Assembly: GCA_937900305.1 (NCBI GenBank)
Contig: CALCCV010000390.1
Span: 1-10,418, forward strand
Source of the DNA: an uncultured Pseudobdellovibrionaceae bacterium
GTDB taxonomy: Bacteria > Bdellovibrionota > Bdellovibrionia > Bdellovibrionales > Bdellovibrionaceae
Length of the DNA: 10,418 bases
Direction: 5' to 3'
Each line of letters opens with the position of its first letter. Within the stretch, counting starts at the first letter, position 1. Below are positions 1 through 6,142 of the stretch, one piece after another. Below the pieces are notes generated by a model. That model was not told the origin of the DNA. It searched no databases and was given only the letters and a program-made list of their open reading frames with translations. Both the position numbers and the translations under genes were made by a program.

Positions 1-828
1 CACAAAAAAGAATCGCAGCTTCACTTTTTAAATGCTCTGCGAGCCACCGCCCATCCTCACCACCTGGAGAAGGCTTCGTTGCGTTTGCAAGAGATGTTTC
101 CCGACTTGAAAACTCAATTTGATGAGGCCTGTCGGCGTCAAGTGCTCACTCTGACGGGTGAAACCGATGTGACCGAAGCTTTGCAGGTCTATTTTCAAGA
201 CACACGACCAGACTCACGCCAGATGCGACTCTTGCGCCGAGGTGCTTTTCATCACCTGTTCGTCGAAAAAATTGAAAATCAGTTTTTCACGTTCTGGCTG
301 GATCAGCGATTTCAAATTCAACTGGGACGGCTGCAACCTTTGCTGGAGGCCTTGCCACTGGTCTTTGATGCCTCTCTCGAGTTAGCACAGGACCGTCTGC
401 AATTTGCTCGGTTGACGCAGACTAAATTGGCCGTTTTTGTGAACAATCGCCAAAAAATTCAAGGTTTCCGCTGTGATTTGAAGACCGAGCAGGGCTTTGA
501 TTATTTCGAAGTGCCCGAGCTCAAAGCCGACCAGGAGCTTTGGTTTGCGATTCTGCGCAATCAAGTCGTTCTGCTCGACCGTCGGACCGACGAACTTTAT
601 CAAAATTCACTGACGGCGTTGCGAGAAATTCTGTTCCACCTCAAGGCCCGGAACACCAAACCCGATCAAATTCTGTTTGATAAACTCAAAGTTTATTCAC
701 AGCTGGCCGAAAACGTATATACGGAAGACCGCACGCTGCTTTTGCTGCTGCAAGAGATCCGAATCATTTTGCAGAAGCGTTCTCCCCACGGTTTTCAAGA
801 TTTTGCCACTGATCTCGAACTCCTTTGA
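1..828 (+). CDS. Hypothetical protein, 5' end outside window
   Basis: The reading frame is open from the first base of the window to a TGA at 826-828, so this is the C-terminal part (275 residues) of a longer protein. A TTG at 79 could serve as a start, but the 26 in-frame codons before it read as normal protein (beginning HKKESQLHFLNALRATAHPH), so a start beyond the left edge is more likely. I do not recognise the family. The visible part has no membrane segment. It is rich in Leu, Gln, Phe and Arg, with amphipathic stretches that suggest a mostly helical cytoplasmic protein. There is a likely short beta region around the segment beginning FARLTQTKLAVFVNN. It precedes the pseudouridine synthase gene in the same orientation with a 163-base gap. 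The usual neighbours of that synthase, scpA and scpB, were considered, but no ScpA or ScpB signature is visible. Function unknown. Confidence 0.75.
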   Translation, partial: HKKESQLHFLNALRATAHPHHLEKASLRLQEMFPDLKTQFDEACRRQVLTLTGETDVTEALQVYFQDTRPDSRQMRLLRRGAFHHLFVEKIENQFFTFWLDQRFQIQLGRLQPLLEALPLVFDASLELAQDRLQFARLTQTKLAVFVNNRQKIQGFRCDLKTEQGFDYFEVPELKADQELWFAILRNQVVLLDRRTDELYQNSLTALREILFHLKARNTKPDQILFDKLKVYSQLAENVYTEDRTLLLLLQEIRIILQKRSPHGFQDFATDLELL

Positions 829-889
829 TCTAACGACTGATCTCACGACGATTTTCAAGGGGGCTTCCACGGCGACGGCTTGTAATCAG

Positions 890-895
890 TACAAT
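890..895 (+). promoter_or_regulatory. Weak candidate -10 element upstream of the RluB gene
   Basis: TACAAT at 890-895 resembles a sigma-70 -10 hexamer and lies in the spacer about 97 bases before the pseudouridine synthase start. The only -35-like match is TTCCAC at 865-870, with a 19-base spacing, so the call is weak. If real, the transcript would carry the hairpin at 915-948 in its leader. Confidence 0.2.
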
Positions 896-914
896 ACTCC
901 CAAAGCGCACCGCC

Positions 915-948
915 GAAACGGGCGCGGCTTCTATGGCCGTCGCGTTTC
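915..948 (+). other. Imperfect hairpin in the leader of the pseudouridine synthase gene
   Basis: Bases 915-928 and 936-948 can pair around a 7-base loop (929-935). The outer six pairs (GAAACG with CGTTTC) and the inner four (CGGC with GCCG) are perfect; a mismatch, a bulge and a G-T pair lie between. No T-run follows, so it is not a standard intrinsic terminator. It could end the upstream transcript in a factor-assisted way, act as a leader structure, or be chance in GC-rich DNA. Confidence 0.35.
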
Positions 949-991
949 AGATTTGACTTCCAGCCCCAAGTCTCACTAAAACCTTCGGATT

Positions 992-2188
992 ATGGAAAAT
1001 TCTACGATGTCATCACGCGCCCCGAAGTCTCGTTTCAAAGAACCAAAATCTGAACTGACTCGCCTGAACAAGTTTCTCGCCGATTGTGGTTTGGCCAGTC
1101 GCCGCCACGCTGACAAATTGATCTCTGACGGTCTGGTCACCGTCAATGGCAAAAAAGTATTCGAGTTGGGTGTCAAAGTGGATCCGCGTGAAGATCGAAT
1201 CTTGGTGGATGGCAAACCCGCACGCATGCAGCGGACTCGATTGATTTTTGCGTTCAACAAGCCCCGCGGAGTTTTGACGACGATGGAAGATCCGTTGGAT
1301 CGACCCACGATCAAAGATTATTTCGAGGAGTACACTGAGCGGATTTTTCCCGTTGGCCGTTTGGATTGGGATTCCGAAGGTCTTTTGGTGCTAACGAACG
1401 ACGGCGATCTCGCCCAGCAAATCATGCATCCCAAACACGAGATCACAAAAACTTATCTGGTAAAAGTCGACGGCCAGCCCACACCTGAACATCTCGATAA
1501 ACTGCGCCGTGGAGTCAGCATCATCGGCGGCAAAGCCAAGGCTTCGCACGTGGCGATGATCAAACGCCCCAAAGGATCTGATCAGTACGCATGGATTAAA
1601 ATTATCATCACTGAAGGTCGCAATCGGCAAATTCGGATGATGTTTGAAAAAATCGGCTTTGACGTATTGAAACTTCAGCGAGTCGCCATCGGTCGCTTGA
1701 AACTGGGTCGCATGGACCGCGGAGAGTACGCGATATTGGACGAAGCCGACGTTCAAAAGATTTTCTTGGCCGACGACCCTGACGAGCTGCTGAAGAAAAA
1801 AAGTTATGCCGGCCGTGGCGCTGAAACTGAAGACGAATCTGAAACTCAAAAAGCCAAGAACTATCCTCGGGTCAGACTTTCGGGAGATCGCACATCTGTC
1901 ACTTCCAGTCCAGCGGCAGATTTTGCGGACTCTGAAGAGAATCACGTTGAGCGCCGAAGTGAGAGAGCCCAGCGCGGCCAATCAGCTCGTCCATCTCGAA
2001 ATTCGTCCCGAAATGCGCGCGGCCACCAACGAACTGCTCCTGCAGCTTCAGCCGCGACGGCCCCTCGACCAAGCTATGCCAGCAAACTGACCACGTCTCG
2101 CAACGGAGCTATCAAGGCCAAGCCGGCTCGGCGAAAACCAAAAAAATCTTCGCCATTTCAACCTCGCGTTTTGCGATTGGATGATTGA
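992..2188 (+). CDS. rluB: RsuA/RluB-family pseudouridine synthase with long basic C-terminal tail
   Basis: This enzyme converts a specific uridine in rRNA to pseudouridine; the RluB type acts on 23S rRNA. An S4 RNA-binding domain occupies about residues 22-70 (LNKFLADCGLASRRHADKLI). The catalytic domain spans about 80-255, with the signature GRLDWDSEGLLVLTNDG; its Asp125 is the expected catalytic aspartate. The later conserved segment ITEGRNRQIRMMFEKIG is also present. Residues from about 265 to 398 form a low-complexity tail rich in Arg, Lys, Ser, Ala and Pro, probably disordered and RNA-binding; such tails occur in some RluB homologues. The ATG at 992 is the first in-frame start after a stop at 977; an ATG at 1007 is an alternative, and neither has a strong ribosome binding site. 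RluB is the best subfamily guess; RsuA, RluE and RluF are related, but the tail and length favour RluB. Confidence 0.9.
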   Translation: MENSTMSSRAPKSRFKEPKSELTRLNKFLADCGLASRRHADKLISDGLVTVNGKKVFELGVKVDPREDRILVDGKPARMQRTRLIFAFNKPRGVLTTMEDPLDRPTIKDYFEEYTERIFPVGRLDWDSEGLLVLTNDGDLAQQIMHPKHEITKTYLVKVDGQPTPEHLDKLRRGVSIIGGKAKASHVAMIKRPKGSDQYAWIKIIITEGRNRQIRMMFEKIGFDVLKLQRVAIGRLKLGRMDRGEYAILDEADVQKIFLADDPDELLKKKSYAGRGAETEDESETQKAKNYPRVRLSGDRTSVTSSPAADFADSEENHVERRSERAQRGQSARPSRNSSRNARGHQRTAPAASAATAPRPSYASKLTTSRNGAIKAKPARRKPKKSSPFQPRVLRLDD

Positions 2189-2265
2189 GGCGGACCTTCG
2201 GTTTGCGACGCATTTGAATTGATGTCAAAGCTTGACCTACCCATCGCCCGACAAATCGTTTAAAT

Positions 2266-3450
2266 TTGAAGGGCATGCGACGTTTTTTAAGCCCCTTCAT
2301 TCTGATTTTTACGACACTGCTGGCTTTAATGTATTTTTATGCGGCGGTTTCGTTGACCGAAACACCGGCCGCCCGCGTGGGATTATTTTTGCCATTTCTG
2401 TTGGCCTGGTGCCTGCCCGTCTTTTATTGGGGCGGAACCCGCGAAACCAAAAGTCGCTGGGGAGAGATTCTCCACCTTTTGGGTTTCGTAGCCATGGGGT
2501 GGCTCAGTTTTTTAATCGGCTTTTTGATTCTGCACGATTTAATTTTTATTCTTGCGCGCCTTGCTGGCGAAGTAAGTTTTATTGAACTTATGTCCAGAGA
2601 AGGGCCTCCAGCTGTGCTGGGCCTTTCGATTTTGGCTTTGGTGTTGGGCTTGAGAAGCGCCAGCCGCGGCCCGAATATTCGTTACATAGATATTCCATTT
2701 GCAAATCTGAAGAAGGACTTGGAGGGTTATACGATTGTCCAAATTTCTGATCTACACATTGGCCCAACCATCGGCCGTAAATACGTCGAGAAGGTGGTCC
2801 ATAAAACTCTCAACCTGGCACCAGATCTCATCGCTCTCACCGGGGACATCGTCGACGGATCTGTCAAAGACCTCGCCGACGCCGCGGAGCCTTTGAAAAA
2901 ATTAGGCGAGACCGGGCGCGCCTATTTCGCCATGGGCAATCATGATTACTATTCCGGAGCCACTGCGTGGACCGCAAAATTTCGTGAGATGGGCTTAAAA
3001 GTTCTTTTGAATTCGCACGTCGTCATAAAAAAAGACGAAGCTAAAATCCTGGTCGCTGGTGTCGTTGATCCCGCCGTAAAGATGATTGATGCGACGTCAT
3101 CACCAGACCCTTCAATGGCGATAAGGTCGCAGGATCTGCTCGCCCAATCCACGGCGAAGGCTCCGGCTGATTTTCGATTGCTGTTGGCTCACAATCCCAA
3201 AATTGCGGCTGACGCGGCCAAAGTCGGATTTGACTTACAAATTTCAGGACACACTCACGGAGGCCAATTTTTTCCGTGGACACTTGTGGTGCGCTGGGTG
3301 CACCGACCTCATCATCTGGGACGATCGCTCAGTGGCAAGATGCAAGTCTATGTGAGTGCTGGAACTGGATCTTGGGGACCCCCAGTGCGACTGGGAACAC
3401 AAACGGAATTGACAGTGATTCGCCTGCGAAATGAAATCTCCCGGTCATAA
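2266..3450 (+). CDS. Membrane-anchored calcineurin-like metallophosphoesterase
   Basis: The protein has an N-terminal membrane region and a C-terminal dinuclear-metal phosphoesterase domain resembling the YaeI/YkuE group. Four hydrophobic segments lie at about residues 5-28, 37-54, 66-98 and 112-126. The catalytic domain begins near residue 150 and has all the expected metal-ligand motifs: SDLH (Asp162, His164), GDIVD (Asp194), GNHD (Asn225, His226), AHNP (His309) and GHTHGGQ (His329, His331). Homologues with this layout act on phospholipid or nucleotide-lipid substrates at the cytoplasmic membrane; some hydrolyse UDP-2,3-diacylglucosamine in lipid A synthesis, but the substrate here cannot be read from sequence. 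The start is either TTG at 2266 or ATG at 2275, the frame being bounded by a stop at 2233. It follows rluB by 77 bases in the same direction and converges with the next gene, only 11 bases away. Confidence 0.85.
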   Translation: MKGMRRFLSPFILIFTTLLALMYFYAAVSLTETPAARVGLFLPFLLAWCLPVFYWGGTRETKSRWGEILHLLGFVAMGWLSFLIGFLILHDLIFILARLAGEVSFIELMSREGPPAVLGLSILALVLGLRSASRGPNIRYIDIPFANLKKDLEGYTIVQISDLHIGPTIGRKYVEKVVHKTLNLAPDLIALTGDIVDGSVKDLADAAEPLKKLGETGRAYFAMGNHDYYSGATAWTAKFREMGLKVLLNSHVVIKKDEAKILVAGVVDPAVKMIDATSSPDPSMAIRSQDLLAQSTAKAPADFRLLLAHNPKIAADAAKVGFDLQISGHTHGGQFFPWTLVVRWVHRPHHLGRSLSGKMQVYVSAGTGSWGPPVRLGTQTELTVIRLRNEISRS

Positions 3451-3461
3451 TTGACGGCGCA

Positions 3462-4523
3462 TCAGTAGCGAATTTCCGACGAGTACATGACACCGTAGGC
3501 TTTGGAGTTGAGTGCACCGATCGTCGTGCTGCGATCTTCGCTGTAAACGGGACCAACGGCCCAATCAAAATTTTCTGAGCGACGAACAAATCCCATGGTC
3601 AGCGTATAAGATTTTCGCCCTTCGAAATCTCGATAAGCCAAACTTTCGGTGATGGTTCCCCAGCTCGCGTTGGTTTCGTAAGCGAAACTGCTGCGACGAT
3701 CTCCGCCGGCGGTGTAGCTGTCAGCCAATAGAAAGCCGTGACCTGCATTGCCGAGGCGAACTCCAACAGACCCTGTCCACTGATCAATGTCTCGTTGATC
3801 AAAACTTCGCGAGCCATCGACCACACCGGGTGACCCCGTTGCTAGAGTCCGAGTGCGAACATCCCCGCTGTGAAAAAGACGCGATTGAGGAGTTGTCACT
3901 TCCAGCGCCAAACGAAAGAGCTCTGTATCGAACATCGTGCCGAAGGAAGCACTGATCAGCTGATCTTTTGTTTGAGTTTCTTCGGCCGACATGGAGGAGC
4001 TACTGGAGCTTTGGGTGACCATGAGAGCTTCTGATTTGAATTGATTTTGAATATAGTTGGCCGACCAACCCAGGGCCCACGATCGACTGATGCGATAGCC
4101 GATATTGAGTTGCGCGTGGAGGGAATTGAAATCCAACTGGGTATCCGAGTGGACAAGGTCCGCTCCCACAGGCACTTCACTCGCCAGGCGATAATTGTCT
4201 TGCGAGCTGTGAACTTGAAATGCGTAACCGCCCCAACTGACACCCTCGCCTGTCGCAATGGTTTCGGGTTGAATCATCATCGGCGAACTCGTGGTCTGAT
4301 CTGCCGATTGATATCGTTCATAATTGGTCTGGGTCAAACTGGTGATAGCAGCCGAAAAACTTTTTGTTGGTGGCGACCACCCCAATCCAGCGGCCCGCCC
4401 TGTGATGGCGCCCTTGGTGAGAACATTTGTGCCCTGGAAGATGGCCTCAACAGCGTGGACAGAATTCGCAAAAAATAAAACAATCACGAAAAGAGATGGC
4501 GAAGGAAATGACATTCTTTTCAT
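3462..4523 (-). CDS. Probable outer-membrane beta-barrel protein, function unknown
   Basis: No named family is recognised. Starting at the ATG whose first base is 4523, the protein has 353 residues and begins with a signal peptide: a short basic start (MKRMSF), a hydrophobic core (LFVIVLFFA) and a likely cleavage after SVHA, near residue 24. The mature part has many alternating polar/hydrophobic stretches that look like amphipathic strands (for example FAYETNASWGTITESLAYRDF and SYTLTMGFV). It ends in an aromatic residue (EIRY), typical of barrels inserted by BamA. A serine-rich stretch, SSSSSSMSAEE, probably sits in a surface loop or a turn. There are almost no Cys. The frame extends upstream to a TTG at 4553, but that extension would put about 10 residues before the signal peptide; an ATG at 4514 is also possible. 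It may be a porin- or transporter-like barrel; this is inferred from shape, not homology. Confidence 0.7.
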   Translation of the reverse strand: MKRMSFPSPSLFVIVLFFANSVHAVEAIFQGTNVLTKGAITGRAAGLGWSPPTKSFSAAITSLTQTNYERYQSADQTTSSPMMIQPETIATGEGVSWGGYAFQVHSSQDNYRLASEVPVGADLVHSDTQLDFNSLHAQLNIGYRISRSWALGWSANYIQNQFKSEALMVTQSSSSSSMSAEETQTKDQLISASFGTMFDTELFRLALEVTTPQSRLFHSGDVRTRTLATGSPGVVDGSRSFDQRDIDQWTGSVGVRLGNAGHGFLLADSYTAGGDRRSSFAYETNASWGTITESLAYRDFEGRKSYTLTMGFVRRSENFDWAVGPVYSEDRSTTIGALNSKAYGVMYSSEIRY

Positions 4524-4581
4524 TTTCACATGGCCCCAAACCAAATGCAGCAAGAACGTCAGCCCGACGTAGGTAGCGTCT

Positions 4582-4597
4582 AGGCAGTGGTTTGCCT
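4582..4597. other. Short inverted repeat between divergent genes
   Basis: AGGCA (4582-4586) and TGCCT (4593-4597) are perfect inverted copies around 6 bases, midway between the divergent starts at 4523 and 4652. It could be an operator half-site pair, but five-base repeats are common by chance. I see no convincing -35/-10 pair for either direction in this 128-base region. Confidence 0.15.
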
Positions 4598-4651
4598 GAC
4601 AGCTAGCGGCTGGACCTCATGCTCACAGGGTCGGTGACCGATACTGAGACT

Positions 4652-5056
4652 ATGATATTGTCGATCGATTCACGGCGGCTCTGTTTTAAAATTTTCGCCT
4701 TGGTGGCGTTTGCAGCTCCGTGCTGGGCGCAAGAGGGCAGCGTCATTACCGTAAAAAAGAACATCACTCTGGCTGATACAGAAAAACCTTTAAAAGATTT
4801 TTACCTCAACATCGGTTTGAGCAATGGTCTTAAGAAGGGTTCGGTCTTGAAAGTCGAACGGAAGGTTCTTGTGCGCGACTCAACGGGTGCGCAATCGTAT
4901 GGTGAAATTCGGGTGCCCGTGGGTGAGTTGCAGATCATTTCTGCCTACCCCAAAGTCAGCGTGGCGCGCGAACTCAAGATCTATGGCCGCGAAGATCTGC
5001 CCTTGCTGGAACAAATCGGCATTATGGTGGGTGACATGGTTCTCAAGCTGAAATAA
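4652..5056 (+). CDS. Small exported protein, possible FlgT C-terminal-like domain
   Basis: The chosen ATG at 4652 gives 134 residues with a signal peptide: basic region SRRLCFK, hydrophobic core IFALVAFAA and probable cleavage after PCWA near residue 26, leaving about 108 mature residues. An earlier in-frame ATG at 4619 would add 11 polar residues before the signal peptide and is less likely; neither start has a strong ribosome binding site. The mature chain has the order hydrophobic GLSNGLKKGSVLKVER, then a strand pair around YGEIRVPVGELQIIS, then GIMVGDMVLKL at the end. This 'G-x-K-x-G ... V-GE-x-x-V ... V-GD-x-V' arrangement resembles the small beta-domain at the C-terminus of the flagellar protein FlgT and related periplasmic proteins. 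That likeness is an inference. It ends 12 bases before prmA in the same frame, so the two are probably co-transcribed. Confidence 0.7.
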   Translation: MILSIDSRRLCFKIFALVAFAAPCWAQEGSVITVKKNITLADTEKPLKDFYLNIGLSNGLKKGSVLKVERKVLVRDSTGAQSYGEIRVPVGELQIISAYPKVSVARELKIYGREDLPLLEQIGIMVGDMVLKLK

Positions 5057-5068
5057 GCTCCCCACCGA

Positions 5069-5998
5069 ATGACCAATCAAAAAACCTACGTCCGCATTGA
5101 TGTTCGTCAAGTTCCTCGTGAATTAGAAGAGGCCGTCACTCAATTGAGTTTTTCTGTGGGTGCCCTCGGCGTTTCAGAAAAGTTGAGTTTTTATCAACCC
5201 GATTTGACCTTCGACGCAAAGATTCGCAAGACGGCGCACATTCAACTAGAGATTTTTTTCGAGACTCAACCAGAACCAACTTACATAGCAAAACTTCAAG
5301 CTCTCTCGCCAATGATTCAAGTTCAATCGCAAGAAGAGGAAGAAAAAGATTGGCTCGCCGAATGGAAAAAGAATTTCAAGGCCTTTAAGTTTGTTCGAGA
5401 GGTTTGGGTTGTGCCCCACTGGTTGCCGACTCCTGCAGAAGCCAAAGTGGTGATTCAGATCGATCCCGGCATGGCGTTTGGGACTGGAACACACGCGACG
5501 ACCCAGATGGCAGCGGAACTGGTGCACGCCAGGCTGAGTGGTTCGGGTCGAGCCGACAATCCTCTGCTTCGCATGTTGGATGTGGGAACCGGAACGGGAA
5601 TTTTGGCGGTGCTCGCAAACCGTTTGGGAGTGAACGAAATTCGCGGGTTGGAAATTGATCCCGAAGCTCGCCGAAAGGCTCGCGAAAACATTGAGCTCAA
5701 CGATTGCAAAAATTATGTTTCAATTATGGATCACACGCTGGAAGAGGACAAAGGCCGCTATGACATTGTCTGTGCCAATATCATTGACGGAGTGCTGGTG
5801 AATTTGAATCGAGATCTTCACCGAGTTTTGCAAGACGACGGTCAATTGATTGTGTCTGGAATTTTGCTGGAACGCGAAGAGCTCTTTTTAGAAAAGTTCA
5901 TTGAGGCGATGTCTTGGCAAGTGAATCGGCGATTGGAATTGGATGAGTGGGTTGCATTCGAATTGAGCAAAGGAACTGAACCCTCCCCTTCGCGCTGA
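5069..5998 (+). CDS. prmA: Ribosomal protein L11 methyltransferase PrmA
   Basis: This cytoplasmic enzyme uses S-adenosylmethionine to trimethylate amino groups of ribosomal protein L11. The 309 residues are slightly longer than usual. Residues 1-100 form the variable L11-recognition domain, followed by the linker motif DWLAEWKKNFKAF at about 93-105. The diagnostic PrmA motif DPGMAFGTGTHATT is at 132-145. The SAM-binding loop LDVGTGTGIL is at 170-179, with the acidic residue of motif II in LEIDPEA near 200. Motif IV is CANI, with Asn237. All essential elements are present. The ATG at 5069 is the only start after an in-frame TAA at 5054-5056, which is also the stop of the upstream gene, so the two genes sit in one frame separated by four sense codons. 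The ribosome binding site is weak, suggesting translation coupled to the upstream gene. Confidence 0.95.
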   Translation: MTNQKTYVRIDVRQVPRELEEAVTQLSFSVGALGVSEKLSFYQPDLTFDAKIRKTAHIQLEIFFETQPEPTYIAKLQALSPMIQVQSQEEEEKDWLAEWKKNFKAFKFVREVWVVPHWLPTPAEAKVVIQIDPGMAFGTGTHATTQMAAELVHARLSGSGRADNPLLRMLDVGTGTGILAVLANRLGVNEIRGLEIDPEARRKARENIELNDCKNYVSIMDHTLEEDKGRYDIVCANIIDGVLVNLNRDLHRVLQDDGQLIVSGILLEREELFLEKFIEAMSWQVNRRLELDEWVAFELSKGTEPSPSR

Positions 5999-6102
5999 CA
6001 CAAATCAACGCGTTCTCGATATCTCGAGTGAAAACCCTAATGATCTTCACGAAACTTTAACATTCTCGTGGACACACCCCCACCTCCATGTTTTTGATAT
6101 TA

Positions 6103-6108
6103 TATAAT
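6103..6108 (+). promoter_or_regulatory. Probable -10 element of the glucoamylase gene
   Basis: A perfect TATAAT lies at 6103-6108, 35 bases before the glucoamylase start, in a sharply AT-rich stretch (6091-6110). An overlapping extended -10 reading, TGATATTAT at 6095-6103, is also possible. No good -35 hexamer is visible at the usual distance, where the DNA is a C-rich run (CACACCCCCACC, 6074-6085), so expression may need an activator. The gene would then have its own promoter rather than being read from prmA. Confidence 0.45.
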
Positions 6109-6131
6109 AGAGTAAGAACTGAATGCATCAT

Positions 6132-6140
6132 GAGGAGGGG
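6132..6140 (+). promoter_or_regulatory. Strong ribosome binding site of the glucoamylase gene
   Basis: GAGGAGGGG lies two bases before the ATG at 6143, with the AGGAGG core four bases away. It fixes the start and is much stronger than any other ribosome binding site in the window, suggesting high translation of this exported enzyme. Confidence 0.75.
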
Positions 6141-6142
6141 CC

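Noticed and set aside
677..979. Open frame of 100 codons overlapping the end of the first gene and the spacer before rluB
   Set aside because: It overlaps the first gene out of frame for half its length, has no good start signal, and its sequence looks random and rich in Ser, Arg and Thr.
1391..1981. Open frame of 196 codons antisense to rluB
   Set aside because: It covers the well-supported catalytic domain of rluB on the other strand and has no protein-family signal of its own.
2232..2266. TTGACC at 2232-2237 as a -35 element for the metallophosphoesterase gene
   Set aside because: No -10-like hexamer occurs at an acceptable distance; the AT-rich TAAATT is about 23 bases away.
4041..4478. 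Open frame of 145 codons on the + strand inside the minus-strand barrel gene
   Set aside because: Its translation has no recognisable features, and it lies opposite a gene with a signal peptide and coherent protein character; it is a shadow frame.
4651..4656. TATGAT as a -10 element in front of the small exported protein gene
   Set aside because: It overlaps the chosen ATG at 4652 and has no -35 partner, so it would imply a start too far inside the signal peptide.
6015..6028. Palindrome CTCGA-TATC-TCGAG just after prmA
   Set aside because: Only five base pairs and no T-run follows, so neither a terminator nor a clear operator can be claimed.
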